This document shows positions 1 through 7,007 of a DNA stretch of 12,231 bases, in pieces; position 1 is the first letter of the stretch; each line of letters opens with the position of its first letter. The notes beneath the pieces are model-generated. The model made no database searches and was not told the DNA's origin. It saw nothing but the letters and a program-made list of their open reading frames with translations. A program made the translations under genes and the position numbers. Location of the stretch: NCBI GenBank assembly GCA_007128555.1, contig SKXF01000215.1, forward strand, positions 1 to 12,231, written 5' to 3'. The stretch comes from Clostridia bacterium. Lineage in GTDB: Bacteria; Bacillota_E; SLMV01; PUMD01.

Positions 1-2
1 CG

Positions 3-176
3 CAACACAGGAAGTTGAAACCGCCAAAGAACCTGAAAGAGGCGGTCTATCTGATGGCCAAAATGGGCGGCTACCTGAACAGGAAACATGACCCACCCCC
101 GGGTCATCAGTTGATGTGGTATGGTTACATCTACCTCCAGGGCCTGTGTGCAGGCTACATGCTGAGGGGGCCCTGA
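3..176 (+). CDS. IS4-family transposase, C-terminal fragment (5' end outside the window)
   Basis: An open frame enters from the left edge and stops at TGA 174-176, giving 57 residues. The sequence runs through LKEAVYLMAKMGGYLNRKHD, then a PPPGH turn and WYGYIYLQGLCAGYML. This matches the pattern at the extreme C-terminus of Tn5-like IS4 transposases, where a helix of the form LREAVRxIAxLGGFLxRKxDGEPG is followed by a W-x-G-x-x-x-L-x-D-type helix. In Tn5 this region mediates transposase dimerisation. The DDE catalytic residues would lie upstream, so activity cannot be assessed. The transposase-like end at 201-219 supports the assignment. The family call comes from pattern recognition, not alignment. 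Confidence 0.6.
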   Translation, partial: QHRKLKPPKNLKEAVYLMAKMGGYLNRKHDPPPGHQLMWYGYIYLQGLCAGYMLRGP

Positions 177-200
177 GCAACGCTCGGGTGGCTCAGCCCT

Positions 201-219
201 ACTTATGGGTAAAAGGCAG
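201..219 (+). repeat. Candidate terminal repeat of the IS50-like element
   Basis: The 19-mer is ACTTATGGGTAAAAGGCAG, with 14 of 19 positions shared with the IS50 outside end read in the same orientation. It lies where an IS50-group right end should be, just behind the transposase stop. No second copy or inverted copy occurs elsewhere in the window. Confidence 0.5.
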
Positions 220-261
220 GACTAGCCCGGGGAGACAACGGACCCAGGGCGGGGTGCACGT

Positions 262-295
262 CTTTCATGGTGATGAACTGTTCACTGCATGAAGG
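262..295. promoter_or_regulatory. Interrupted dyad upstream of the Wadjet operon, possible operator
   Basis: Two nested inverted repeats share nearly one centre. The inner one is TGAAC-T-GTTCA at 274-284. The outer arms are TTCATG at 264-269 and CATGAA at 288-293, extendable by one G-T and one C-G pair to 262-295. The dyad ends about 105 bp before the preferred jetA start and 43 bp after the insertion-sequence end. It could be an operator for a dimeric regulator or an RNA hairpin in the leader. No clear -35/-10 pair is visible next to it, so its role is conjectural. Confidence 0.25.
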
Positions 296-382
296 GTGGG
301 CTACCTGCATGACACGTCTTATTGTGCGGGAGTATGCGGGTAGGCGGTGATGGTCTGATTGCGGCGAGCAAGTGTTTGACTT

Positions 383-389
383 GGGAGGT
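383..389 (+). promoter_or_regulatory. Ribosome-binding site favouring a GTG start for jetA
   Basis: GGGAGGT at 383-389 is the only strong Shine-Dalgarno match near the start of the first defence gene. It lies 10 nt before GTG 400. The alternative starts (TTG 322, ATG 334, ATG 424, ATG 433) have weaker or badly spaced sites. The best of them is GGAG at 426-429, 3 nt before ATG 433. Confidence 0.4.
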
Positions 390-399
390 TGCGCTTCAG

Positions 400-1923
400 G
401 TGTTCAAGGGCTTTCGGGAACGGATGGAGACAATGCACCTGTTTCGCCCCCTGCTCGATCTACACAGGAGCCAGTCTTTCGAGCACTACGACCTCGTGTC
501 CCTGGGGCTGGCGACGCTGCTTTTCATACTGGAGAACATGCTGCGATCCCCGGGAGCACCCTGCGGTCACGCCCAGATTCGGAGGTTTCTCAGAAATACC
601 ATCGAAGAGGTACACGGAGAGGACCCCGGGGAGGACGTTGCAGGGGATGTGGAGGAGTATCTCCTGGAACGGCTTCGCAACGACGGCCGGAAATTCACCT
701 ACCCCTACACCGATCCGAGTACCGGCAGGACCGAGACCGTTGCCTTCGAACTCATCACGGTTGAAGATTACGAGCACCAGGATCGTTGGGTGAGCTTCAA
801 GCTGACCGAGCACGGTCTGGAGCTCATCTTCCGGACGCGGGAGATGAGCCGGGAGCTCCGGATTGGCATCTACCAGCTGTACCTGCGGCAGCAGCTGGAG
901 AAGGGGACCTTTGATGGCGCGATGGAGGCGCTGGATAATCTCAAGATGGAGGTCCGTTCCCAGCAGGAGCACCTCGAGAACTTCGAGTACCAGGTGCACT
1001 ACAACCTGCGAACGGTGCTCATGGACGAATACCGACACCAGTATGAGCGAACGCGGGAGGTCCTGGAGGCAGAACAGCGGCAGTTCCGGCACCTGAAGGC
1101 TCTTATCGAGTCGGAGCGCCTTGCCCGGGAGAAGATCATGGCGCCGACGGACATCGACCTCAGGGCGCTCAGCCAGCTGAAGAGGATTGAGATGGAGCTC
1201 AACCGGGTCAGCAACGAGCACAGCCGCCTCCTGGCTCGACGCATGGGTGTGGACACCCTGTTCATGCGCGAGATGATGGCAGAGGTGCACAAGGGCTTGC
1301 GCCTCCGGTTCCGGCTGGAGGATGAGCTTCTCGAGCCGTTGCTCTCACGCCCGGAGGCCTCTGCGGAGCGTGTGAGAATGGCCGTGGAGTCACTGCTTCC
1401 CCCCCGGGTGCCGGCGTACTTCAACCCCCTGAGATCCATGCACCGCCAGGTGCTGTGGGGTTCGTCCGAAGAGAAGTCCGAGGAGATCGAGCGCATCGAC
1501 GAGGACGAAGGGGACGACATGGCGGATGACGTGGTGTCCCAGGGTCGATGCATAGAGTATCTGAAGTTGGTGCTAGGGTTTGCCCTGCGGGGAAGGACCT
1601 TTACCCTGCATGAGTTGATGCAGGCCCAGCCAGCCGACCTGCGCGCGATCATGTCCCATTGCCGAGACTTCTTCCAGATGATGATCAACTTGCACCAGGA
1701 AGGCGAACTGGACATCGAGGGCATCATGGAGCACCGGGACGACTGGTTGGACAGTGGCGACATGCCCATACCCTACCTGGTGAGCCGGGCCCTCGAGGAC
1801 TTCGAGGAACTGCCGCCGTCCCTGGCGGTGACGGTGACCGGCGAGATCCTGTACCTTCCGAATGGCAACCACATTTCCAACCTGGTCTTCCGACCCGCGA
1901 GAGGGGATGATGACACTGGCTGA
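400..1923 (+). CDS. jetA: Wadjet defence protein JetA (kleisin-like subunit, type II-like)
   Basis: This is the first gene of the four-gene Wadjet operon. It encodes the kleisin-like subunit that bridges the JetC heads and carries JetB. From GTG 400 the product is 507 aa. Residues about 12-150 look like a winged-helix region, opening LFRPLLDLHRSQSFEHYDLV. A long coiled coil follows at about 164-279, containing the EKGTFDGAMEALDNLKMEV stretch that I associate with type II JetA. A highly acidic, probably flexible segment lies at about 355-378 (SEEIERIDEDEGDDMADD). A C-terminal winged-helix-like region covers about 385-440. This wH / coiled coil / wH plan suits a kleisin. The start is uncertain: GTG 400 has the best ribosome-binding site, TTG 322 is the longest frame, and ATG 424 or 433 would also preserve the conserved part. 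The stop at 1921-1923 overlaps jetB. Family identity rests on motif memory plus operon context. Confidence 0.78.
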   Translation: MFKGFRERMETMHLFRPLLDLHRSQSFEHYDLVSLGLATLLFILENMLRSPGAPCGHAQIRRFLRNTIEEVHGEDPGEDVAGDVEEYLLERLRNDGRKFTYPYTDPSTGRTETVAFELITVEDYEHQDRWVSFKLTEHGLELIFRTREMSRELRIGIYQLYLRQQLEKGTFDGAMEALDNLKMEVRSQQEHLENFEYQVHYNLRTVLMDEYRHQYERTREVLEAEQRQFRHLKALIESERLAREKIMAPTDIDLRALSQLKRIEMELNRVSNEHSRLLARRMGVDTLFMREMMAEVHKGLRLRFRLEDELLEPLLSRPEASAERVRMAVESLLPPRVPAYFNPLRSMHRQVLWGSSEEKSEEIERIDEDEGDDMADDVVSQGRCIEYLKLVLGFALRGRTFTLHELMQAQPADLRAIMSHCRDFFQMMINLHQEGELDIEGIMEHRDDWLDSGDMPIPYLVSRALEDFEELPPSLAVTVTGEILYLPNGNHISNLVFRPARGDDDTG

Positions 1924-2668
1924 GTACCACCGGACCGACGTGGAGGCGGCCTTCGCAGTGTACCGCGAGCTCCTGACGAGGGGTGAGTTGAACTCCACGG
2001 CCAACGCTGAACTGTACCGATTCTACCGTGATGACCCCGGGGTGGGACGCCTGGTGGACGATGTCTTCCTGGCGGGGATGAACTGCTCGACGGTCAGAGC
2101 GGAGGAAACCTACTACCTGGTGCCGGGCCTGGAGGACTCTGCCCTGGCAATGACCAACGCCGAGCTGCGCGACGCCCTGCATGCGCGGAACAACACCGAG
2201 ATGTATACTTGCATGTTCCTCATTCTGTGCATGATCTGTCTTCTGTACACCGACGAGGGTTCGCTCGCCAAGTCAAGCTACGTAAGTGTGAAGCGCCTGG
2301 AGGAATATGTGACCGATCGACTGAAGAGGGTTTCTGAGCCTCAAGATGCCGATCAGGCTGCCGAGATCGAGAGCGTCCGGGAGGATTGCGAGTACCGCCT
2401 GGCAGAGATAGCGAACTGCTGGTTGGAGCTTCCGGTCTACGATGAGAGCCTTGAGCAGCCGATGCGCAGCTGGGGAAACCGCTTCAGTTTCATCCTTCGC
2501 GTGGCGAGTTTCATGCAAGACAGCGGGTACCTTCGCATGGTCGAGGAACGCGACCTGTATCCCACCGGGAAGCTGAACGCGGTCGTCACCCAGTATTACC
2601 CGCAGCCGAAGAACAGGGAGCGCCTTCTGAGCCTGGTTCGGGACCTGGGGAGGGATCGCGATGCCTAG
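1907..2668 (+). CDS. jetB: Wadjet defence protein JetB (KITE-like subunit, type II-like)
   Basis: The second gene encodes the likely KITE subunit, a winged-helix dimer that binds the kleisin JetA next to the JetC heads. From ATG 1907 it has 253 aa. The start could equally be the adjacent ATG 1910; GAGAGGGG at 1899-1906 serves either. An in-frame ATG at 1862 would add 15 residues but has no comparable site. Residues about 66-115 hold ETYYLVPG, an NAELRDAL helix and the very hydrophobic helix MYTCMFLILCMICLLY (99-114), followed by a basic helix. This matches my recollection of the type II JetB family (DUF6063), where the helix belongs to the folded domain and is not a membrane anchor. The C-terminus (RFSFILRVASFMQDSGYLR, then a beta-wing-like region) resembles a second winged helix. 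It overlaps jetA by 14-17 nt and jetC by 8 nt, suggesting translational coupling. Confidence 0.75.
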   Translation: MMTLAEYHRTDVEAAFAVYRELLTRGELNSTANAELYRFYRDDPGVGRLVDDVFLAGMNCSTVRAEETYYLVPGLEDSALAMTNAELRDALHARNNTEMYTCMFLILCMICLLYTDEGSLAKSSYVSVKRLEEYVTDRLKRVSEPQDADQAAEIESVREDCEYRLAEIANCWLELPVYDESLEQPMRSWGNRFSFILRVASFMQDSGYLRMVEERDLYPTGKLNAVVTQYYPQPKNRERLLSLVRDLGRDRDA

Positions 2669-5600
2669 GATCAACCGGGCCCGGGTCGTCAACATCCGGT
2701 ACGACGAGGGCAACAAGGCGTACCTGGATCAGATCTTTGATTTCCGGGGCAAGAACGGGATCGTGCTCTTGGAAAATGGGGGAGGGAAGAGCCTGCTGGT
2801 GCAGCTGCTCCTGCAGGTCATCATCCCCAACACCCGCATGAACAAGCGGTTGTTCCGCGAGCTCTTCAGCCCTGGACAGACCTCTCACCTGATGATCGAG
2901 TGGCTCACCGACGGACCGGGAACCGAGTACGTGCTGACCGGCCTGACTGCAATGCTGCCAAGGGATCGCGACAGCCTCCGGGACTTCAGCTATATCCACC
3001 GCTACTCCGAGCCCGATCCCTTCGATCTTGACAGGATACCGGTCATCAGGAACCGTCGCGTGACGCGGTATACGGACTTCAGGAGCCTGCTGCGCTCGTC
3101 CGGCCGGGATATTCACATCCACGATACCCGGGAGGACTACGAGCGGGACCTCGCCACGTACAACATCTTTCCCAGCGAGTGGGACGCGATCCGGCGGGCC
3201 AACGACGAGGAGGGAAGGACCGAGGGGTTTTTCGACGGGGCGACGACGGTGTCCAGACTCTTTCGCGGTATTCTCATCCCCGCGGTGGTGAACATCCTGT
3301 ATCCCGGGGGGGAACACGTGGAGGTGGCCCGGGTCTTCGCGGAGCTCCGCGACAAGCTGGTGAACATACCCCGGTACCGCGATGAACTGGATGAGCTGGA
3401 GAAGATGCGGCATCTCATTGAGGGAATCCGGGATGAGATTGCCGAGTACGGGAGGCTGTCAGGATTGCACGAGGAGAGCCTGGTCGACATCGACCGCTTC
3501 TATCGCACCCTGGAGGAGGCTGTCCCGGCGAAGGAGCGGGTTGCCGCAGGTTTGAAGGAGAACATCGAGGCTCACCAGCGCAGGGGCCGGGAGATGGAGT
3601 TCGAGCTGGATTGCCTGGAGGTGGACGAGGGGCGCCTTCGACTGGAGGCCCTGGAGGAGAACAAGGGCCGGGTGGTGTCGGAGAAGGCCCGTGCGGAGAA
3701 GGAGCGGGATCTGGTCCAGGGAAGGAAGCGTCTCCTGGAGGCCGGTGACCTCAAGCAGGGGGTGCTGGACAAGGAGCGGGACCGGGACAGGGTGCGGGTC
3801 CTCCTGGAGGTGGAGGAAGAGAAGGTAGAAGACCTGGCCGCCGAGCTGCGGGACCTTCGGCGCACCCAGCTGCAGCTGCTCCCGGCAGAAATTGGGCGAG
3901 CCCGCGATAGCATTGATGCACTGCAGGGGGAGTTGGATGATAGACTCTCCGAGGTGAAGGAGACCCGGAATGCCCGGAACAGGATCCGGGGGGAGATCGG
4001 GCAGCTGCAGGAGCAGAGGGGAGCGCTGCGCGACCGCATTGAGCGGGCCAACCGCATGGGCCGCGAGATCGAGAAAAGCCTGGGCTGGGAGACATGGATG
4101 AGGCCGGCGGAGGCCCTGGAAGAGCGGCGGGCCCTTTTGAAGTCGGTTGAGGAGGAGCACGAAGGGCAGGAGAAGACCATCGCCGCCGCACGGCAGGAGA
4201 CGGAACATCTGAGGGAGCAGGTGGCCCAGTGGACGTTCGAGATGTCCCGTGCCGTCTCAGGCCGACAGAGAATTGAAGCCAGGATCGAGGGGTTTGAAAA
4301 GGAACGGGCGGACCTGCAGGCTGCCCTGGTGCCCTACGTCGAGGGTGAACGTCGCCTGGACGATCTGCACAGCGCCGCCCTGATGATGGTCCTGGAGGGT
4401 GAGAGGAAGGACATCGGCCGCCAGTTAGAGGAGGCGACAGTCCGCTACCATGAGTCGCGAGCCAGCCTGTCGCGGTTGGAGGCGGAGGAAGGATACGTGC
4501 CCAACAGCGATATGGTCGCCGTGCGCGATACCCTCGCGGAACTGGGGATTGCGGCCGTGTTCGGCGGGCAGCTGGTCCGGTCCCAGAGGTTGAGCGAGAA
4601 GGAGCAGTTGGCCGTGCTACAGCGGCACCCGCTGTTGCCCTACGGCCTGCTCATCACGACCGATGATCTCCGGATCCTGTCGGCCGACCCCGGGGTCCTG
4701 AACGAGATGTCCCTGGAGGCACCGGTGCCGTTGTTCACCAATCGGGAGACGCTTCTTTTCGGGGGGCAGGGGATGGGCGGCCTGGTGAGCATTGGCGACG
4801 GGTACGCGCACCTGACGGGCAATCGATCCTTCCCCCTGCATGTATCGGAGGAAGATCTGCAGGAGCACCAGCGCGCCCTGAAGAGCGGGGCGCAGGACAG
4901 CGGCGAAAGGATGGATCTCTTGCGGGAGGCCATCGAGGGTTTGGGTGAGGTGATCTTGCGCCTGCGGGGCTTCCAGGAACGGTACCCGGCGGACTACGAG
5001 GGAGAACAGGAGCAGGAGCTGCTGGAGGTCACCGGGAAGATCACCTGTTTGGAGGAGCGAGACCGGGAGGCCCAGGCCCGGATCGAGGAGCTTGGCCTGG
5101 TGGAGCGCAAGGCTGCCGAGGAACGGGTGAGCCTGCAGGGACGGTTGGACAGGCTCCGGGGAGAGATCAGTGAGATCGAGGCCTACCTCCCCGTGCGTTC
5201 GGAGCGCGAGGAGAGCCAGGAGCGCTTGAAGGAAGTGAACGACTCTCTCGGGGAGAAGGGTTCCGACCTGGAGGCTGTGGAGGAGAGGGAACGGGTCCTC
5301 GCGGAATCGATCCGGGAGACGGGGGTGGATCTGGATGCCAGGGGCGAGGAACTGGCTGGGCTCCAGCGCTCCCTGGGGTACCTGGAGGATCGGGACCTGG
5401 GAGAGGGGGATCCTGTAGCCGGTACGTACGAGGAGATCACCGATCGCATCGAGGCAGTGGAGAAGACGTTGGACGGTACCGGTGCGGCCGGATACAGGCA
5501 GACTGTGGATGTCTTGACCGAGCAGATCGGCGATCTGGAGGGGCGGATCAGGGCCCTCGGTTTCGACCCGGGCGACGTGGTTCAGCGCCAGGTGCAGCCG

Positions 5601-7007
5601 TCGGTGCTCAAGGGCTTGCAGGAGAGGATCAGGGTGTTGGGCGCCGTCCTGGATGGCCTGGAAGAGCGCATCGGCGTGCTGCAGGGAGACATACGCGAGG
5701 AGATGGGCGAGATCCGCGAGAAGTGCCGGAGAATCCAGGGTCGGTATGGCAGGCAACCTCCCGAATCCATCACCGTGCGCTCTGTGGAGGAAGCCCGGGT
5801 TCGTCTCCAGGAGAGTATTTCCAGGATCAAGGAAAGCAGGGTCCGGCTAGAGGGGGAACTGGACGTTGAGACCCGGCTCGTGAAGGAGTGGAGGGAGGTG
5901 GCGCGGAGGGCGCGGACCGTGTTGCAGCGGGCGGAGTTTGAGATTGCTCCCGGGATTGAGCCGCTTGCCGGGGTTCCCGGGGACCCGCGGCGACACCTGG
6001 AGAACCTCGAGGACAGGGAGAGGGACCTGGAGGGGCAACTACAGCGCCAGCGCTACCGGGTGGCTGATGCTTACCGTGAGACCTCCAGGGATGGCCGGTA
6101 TCGCCACGAAGTGACCCGGGAGGTTTTCTCGACCGTCCGTCAGCTTCCGGAGGAGATGCTCTATGATCCGGCCACGATGCAGTCGAGATTCGAGGAGTTT
6201 TTCGTGCTGCTGGAGAAGAGCCGGGAAGTCCTGGAGGAGAATCTCAGGATCCTCGAAGAGGACCGTCTCGAGGTTGAGCGCAAGGCACTCAGGGAGGCGG
6301 AGAGACTCCTTGGTGAGTTGAACCAGATCCAGGGCTATTCCCGTTTCAGGCTGCGGGGACGACGGACGTATACGGTGAGGATTGACCTCCGGGCGGGGAC
6401 CGAGGAGGAGCGGGTCCACCGGATGCAGCGCTACGTGGAGCGTTCCGTGACCCGGCTCGAAGACCTGGAGGAGTCGGCGGTGGACGAGTTCGTCCGGGAT
6501 CGATTCTCCCCGCTGGCGCTGGTGGATGCAATCGCTCCTGTCGACGGGTACACCGTTGAGATCCTCAAGCCCCAGCGACCGTCCGAGCGGGCGAACTACG
6601 TGGCGTGGGAATCGGTACCGAAGTGGTCGGGAGGGGAGAAGTTTACCGCCTACTTCATGATGTTGGTGACGCTGCTTTCGTACCTGCGCGCCAAGCGGGT
6701 GCCCGAGTACGCGAGCGGCAAGGTGTTGATTGCAGACAATCCCTTCGGTCGGGCCTCGAGTCCCCACCTGCTCGAGATCGTGTTCGGACTGGCACAGGAG
6801 ACCGAGACGCAGATGATCTGCCTCACCGCCCTGAGGGAGCGCGCCATCTATGACAACTTCCCAGTGGTGTACAGTCTGAAACTGCGCCGGGCCCAGGGCC
6901 GGCAGTACGTGGAGGTTGGGGATGATTCGGTACTCCCTGAGGGTTCTGCCGTGATCTCATCGGCCCAGTACGGGCTTTTTGATGAAAGGATAGATGACGA
7001 TGGATGA
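2661..7007 (+). CDS. jetC: Wadjet defence protein JetC (SMC-like ATPase)
   Basis: The product (1448 aa) is the motor subunit: an SMC-like ATPase whose dimer extrudes DNA loops and discriminates small circles. The N-terminal head (about 1-240) has the P-loop LENGGGKS at 37-44 (K43, S44). Two charged, heptad-rich coiled-coil stretches (about 245-610 and 730-1270) flank a non-coiled region at about 612-728 that should be the hinge. The C-terminal head has the ABC signature WSGGEK at 1322-1327 and a Walker B-like VLIADNPFG at 1355-1363, followed by SSPHLLEIVFGLAQ and QMICLTALRE. Asn1360 occupies the position of the usual SMC glutamate, and Leu37 replaces the first P-loop glycine. Both may be typical of this branch. 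GGGGAGGG at 2647-2654 precedes ATG 2661 by 6 nt. The gene overlaps jetB by 8 nt and jetD by 8-14 nt. No frameshift is visible. Confidence 0.92.
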   Translation: MPRINRARVVNIRYDEGNKAYLDQIFDFRGKNGIVLLENGGGKSLLVQLLLQVIIPNTRMNKRLFRELFSPGQTSHLMIEWLTDGPGTEYVLTGLTAMLPRDRDSLRDFSYIHRYSEPDPFDLDRIPVIRNRRVTRYTDFRSLLRSSGRDIHIHDTREDYERDLATYNIFPSEWDAIRRANDEEGRTEGFFDGATTVSRLFRGILIPAVVNILYPGGEHVEVARVFAELRDKLVNIPRYRDELDELEKMRHLIEGIRDEIAEYGRLSGLHEESLVDIDRFYRTLEEAVPAKERVAAGLKENIEAHQRRGREMEFELDCLEVDEGRLRLEALEENKGRVVSEKARAEKERDLVQGRKRLLEAGDLKQGVLDKERDRDRVRVLLEVEEEKVEDLAAELRDLRRTQLQLLPAEIGRARDSIDALQGELDDRLSEVKETRNARNRIRGEIGQLQEQRGALRDRIERANRMGREIEKSLGWETWMRPAEALEERRALLKSVEEEHEGQEKTIAAARQETEHLREQVAQWTFEMSRAVSGRQRIEARIEGFEKERADLQAALVPYVEGERRLDDLHSAALMMVLEGERKDIGRQLEEATVRYHESRASLSRLEAEEGYVPNSDMVAVRDTLAELGIAAVFGGQLVRSQRLSEKEQLAVLQRHPLLPYGLLITTDDLRILSADPGVLNEMSLEAPVPLFTNRETLLFGGQGMGGLVSIGDGYAHLTGNRSFPLHVSEEDLQEHQRALKSGAQDSGERMDLLREAIEGLGEVILRLRGFQERYPADYEGEQEQELLEVTGKITCLEERDREAQARIEELGLVERKAAEERVSLQGRLDRLRGEISEIEAYLPVRSEREESQERLKEVNDSLGEKGSDLEAVEERERVLAESIRETGVDLDARGEELAGLQRSLGYLEDRDLGEGDPVAGTYEEITDRIEAVEKTLDGTGAAGYRQTVDVLTEQIGDLEGRIRALGFDPGDVVQRQVQPSVLKGLQERIRVLGAVLDGLEERIGVLQGDIREEMGEIREKCRRIQGRYGRQPPESITVRSVEEARVRLQESISRIKESRVRLEGELDVETRLVKEWREVARRARTVLQRAEFEIAPGIEPLAGVPGDPRRHLENLEDRERDLEGQLQRQRYRVADAYRETSRDGRYRHEVTREVFSTVRQLPEEMLYDPATMQSRFEEFFVLLEKSREVLEENLRILEEDRLEVERKALREAERLLGELNQIQGYSRFRLRGRRTYTVRIDLRAGTEEERVHRMQRYVERSVTRLEDLEESAVDEFVRDRFSPLALVDAIAPVDGYTVEILKPQRPSERANYVAWESVPKWSGGEKFTAYFMMLVTLLSYLRAKRVPEYASGKVLIADNPFGRASSPHLLEIVFGLAQETETQMICLTALRERAIYDNFPVVYSLKLRRAQGRQYVEVGDDSVLPEGSAVISSAQYGLFDERIDDDG

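Larger units (their letters stand above)
1..219 (+). mobile_element. Right end of an IS4-family (IS50/Tn5-like) insertion sequence, truncated by the window edge
   Basis: This stretch holds the last codons of a transposase followed 24 bp later by ACTTATGGGTAAAAGGCAG at 201-219. That 19-mer matches the reverse complement of the Tn5/IS50 outside end (ACTTGTGTATAAGAGTCAG, from memory) at 14 of 19 positions without gaps and ends in the same CAG. IS50-group elements have 19-bp ends close behind the transposase stop and duplicate 9 bp of target, so 220-228 (GACTAGCCC) would be one copy of the duplication. The left end lies outside the window, so completeness cannot be judged. The match supports an IS50-group element; its exact name is unknown. 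Confidence 0.6.

Noticed and set aside
322..399. Extension of jetA to TTG 322 or ATG 334
   Set aside because: The frame is open, but TTG 322 has no good ribosome-binding site, and the GGGAG before ATG 334 is only about 1 nt away. GTG 400 has GGGAGGT at a usable distance. The longer form cannot be excluded.
460..1290. 276-codon minus-strand frame inside jetA
   Set aside because: It lies entirely opposite a gene with strong coding features. Its L/V/H-rich composition is that of an antisense shadow in GC-rich DNA, and no domain is visible.
1862..1906. Longer jetB start at ATG 1862
   Set aside because: No ribosome-binding site precedes it, and it would enlarge the overlap with jetA to 62 nt. 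ATG 1907/1910 has GAGAGGGG immediately upstream.
3459..4208. Minus-strand frame of 249 codons inside jetC
   Set aside because: This is an antisense shadow of the coiled-coil region. It is leucine- and proline-rich because Glu/Gln/Arg codons are read backwards, and no start signal is present.
4617..5756. Minus-strand frame of 379 codons inside jetC
   Set aside because: It is long, but it mirrors the GAG/CAG/GAC-rich coding strand. There is no domain, no ribosome-binding site, and jetC across this interval is intact.
6039..6767. Minus-strand frame of 242 codons opposite the JetC C-terminal head
   Set aside because: The plus strand here encodes the ABC signature and Walker B motifs, so the opposing frame is a shadow.
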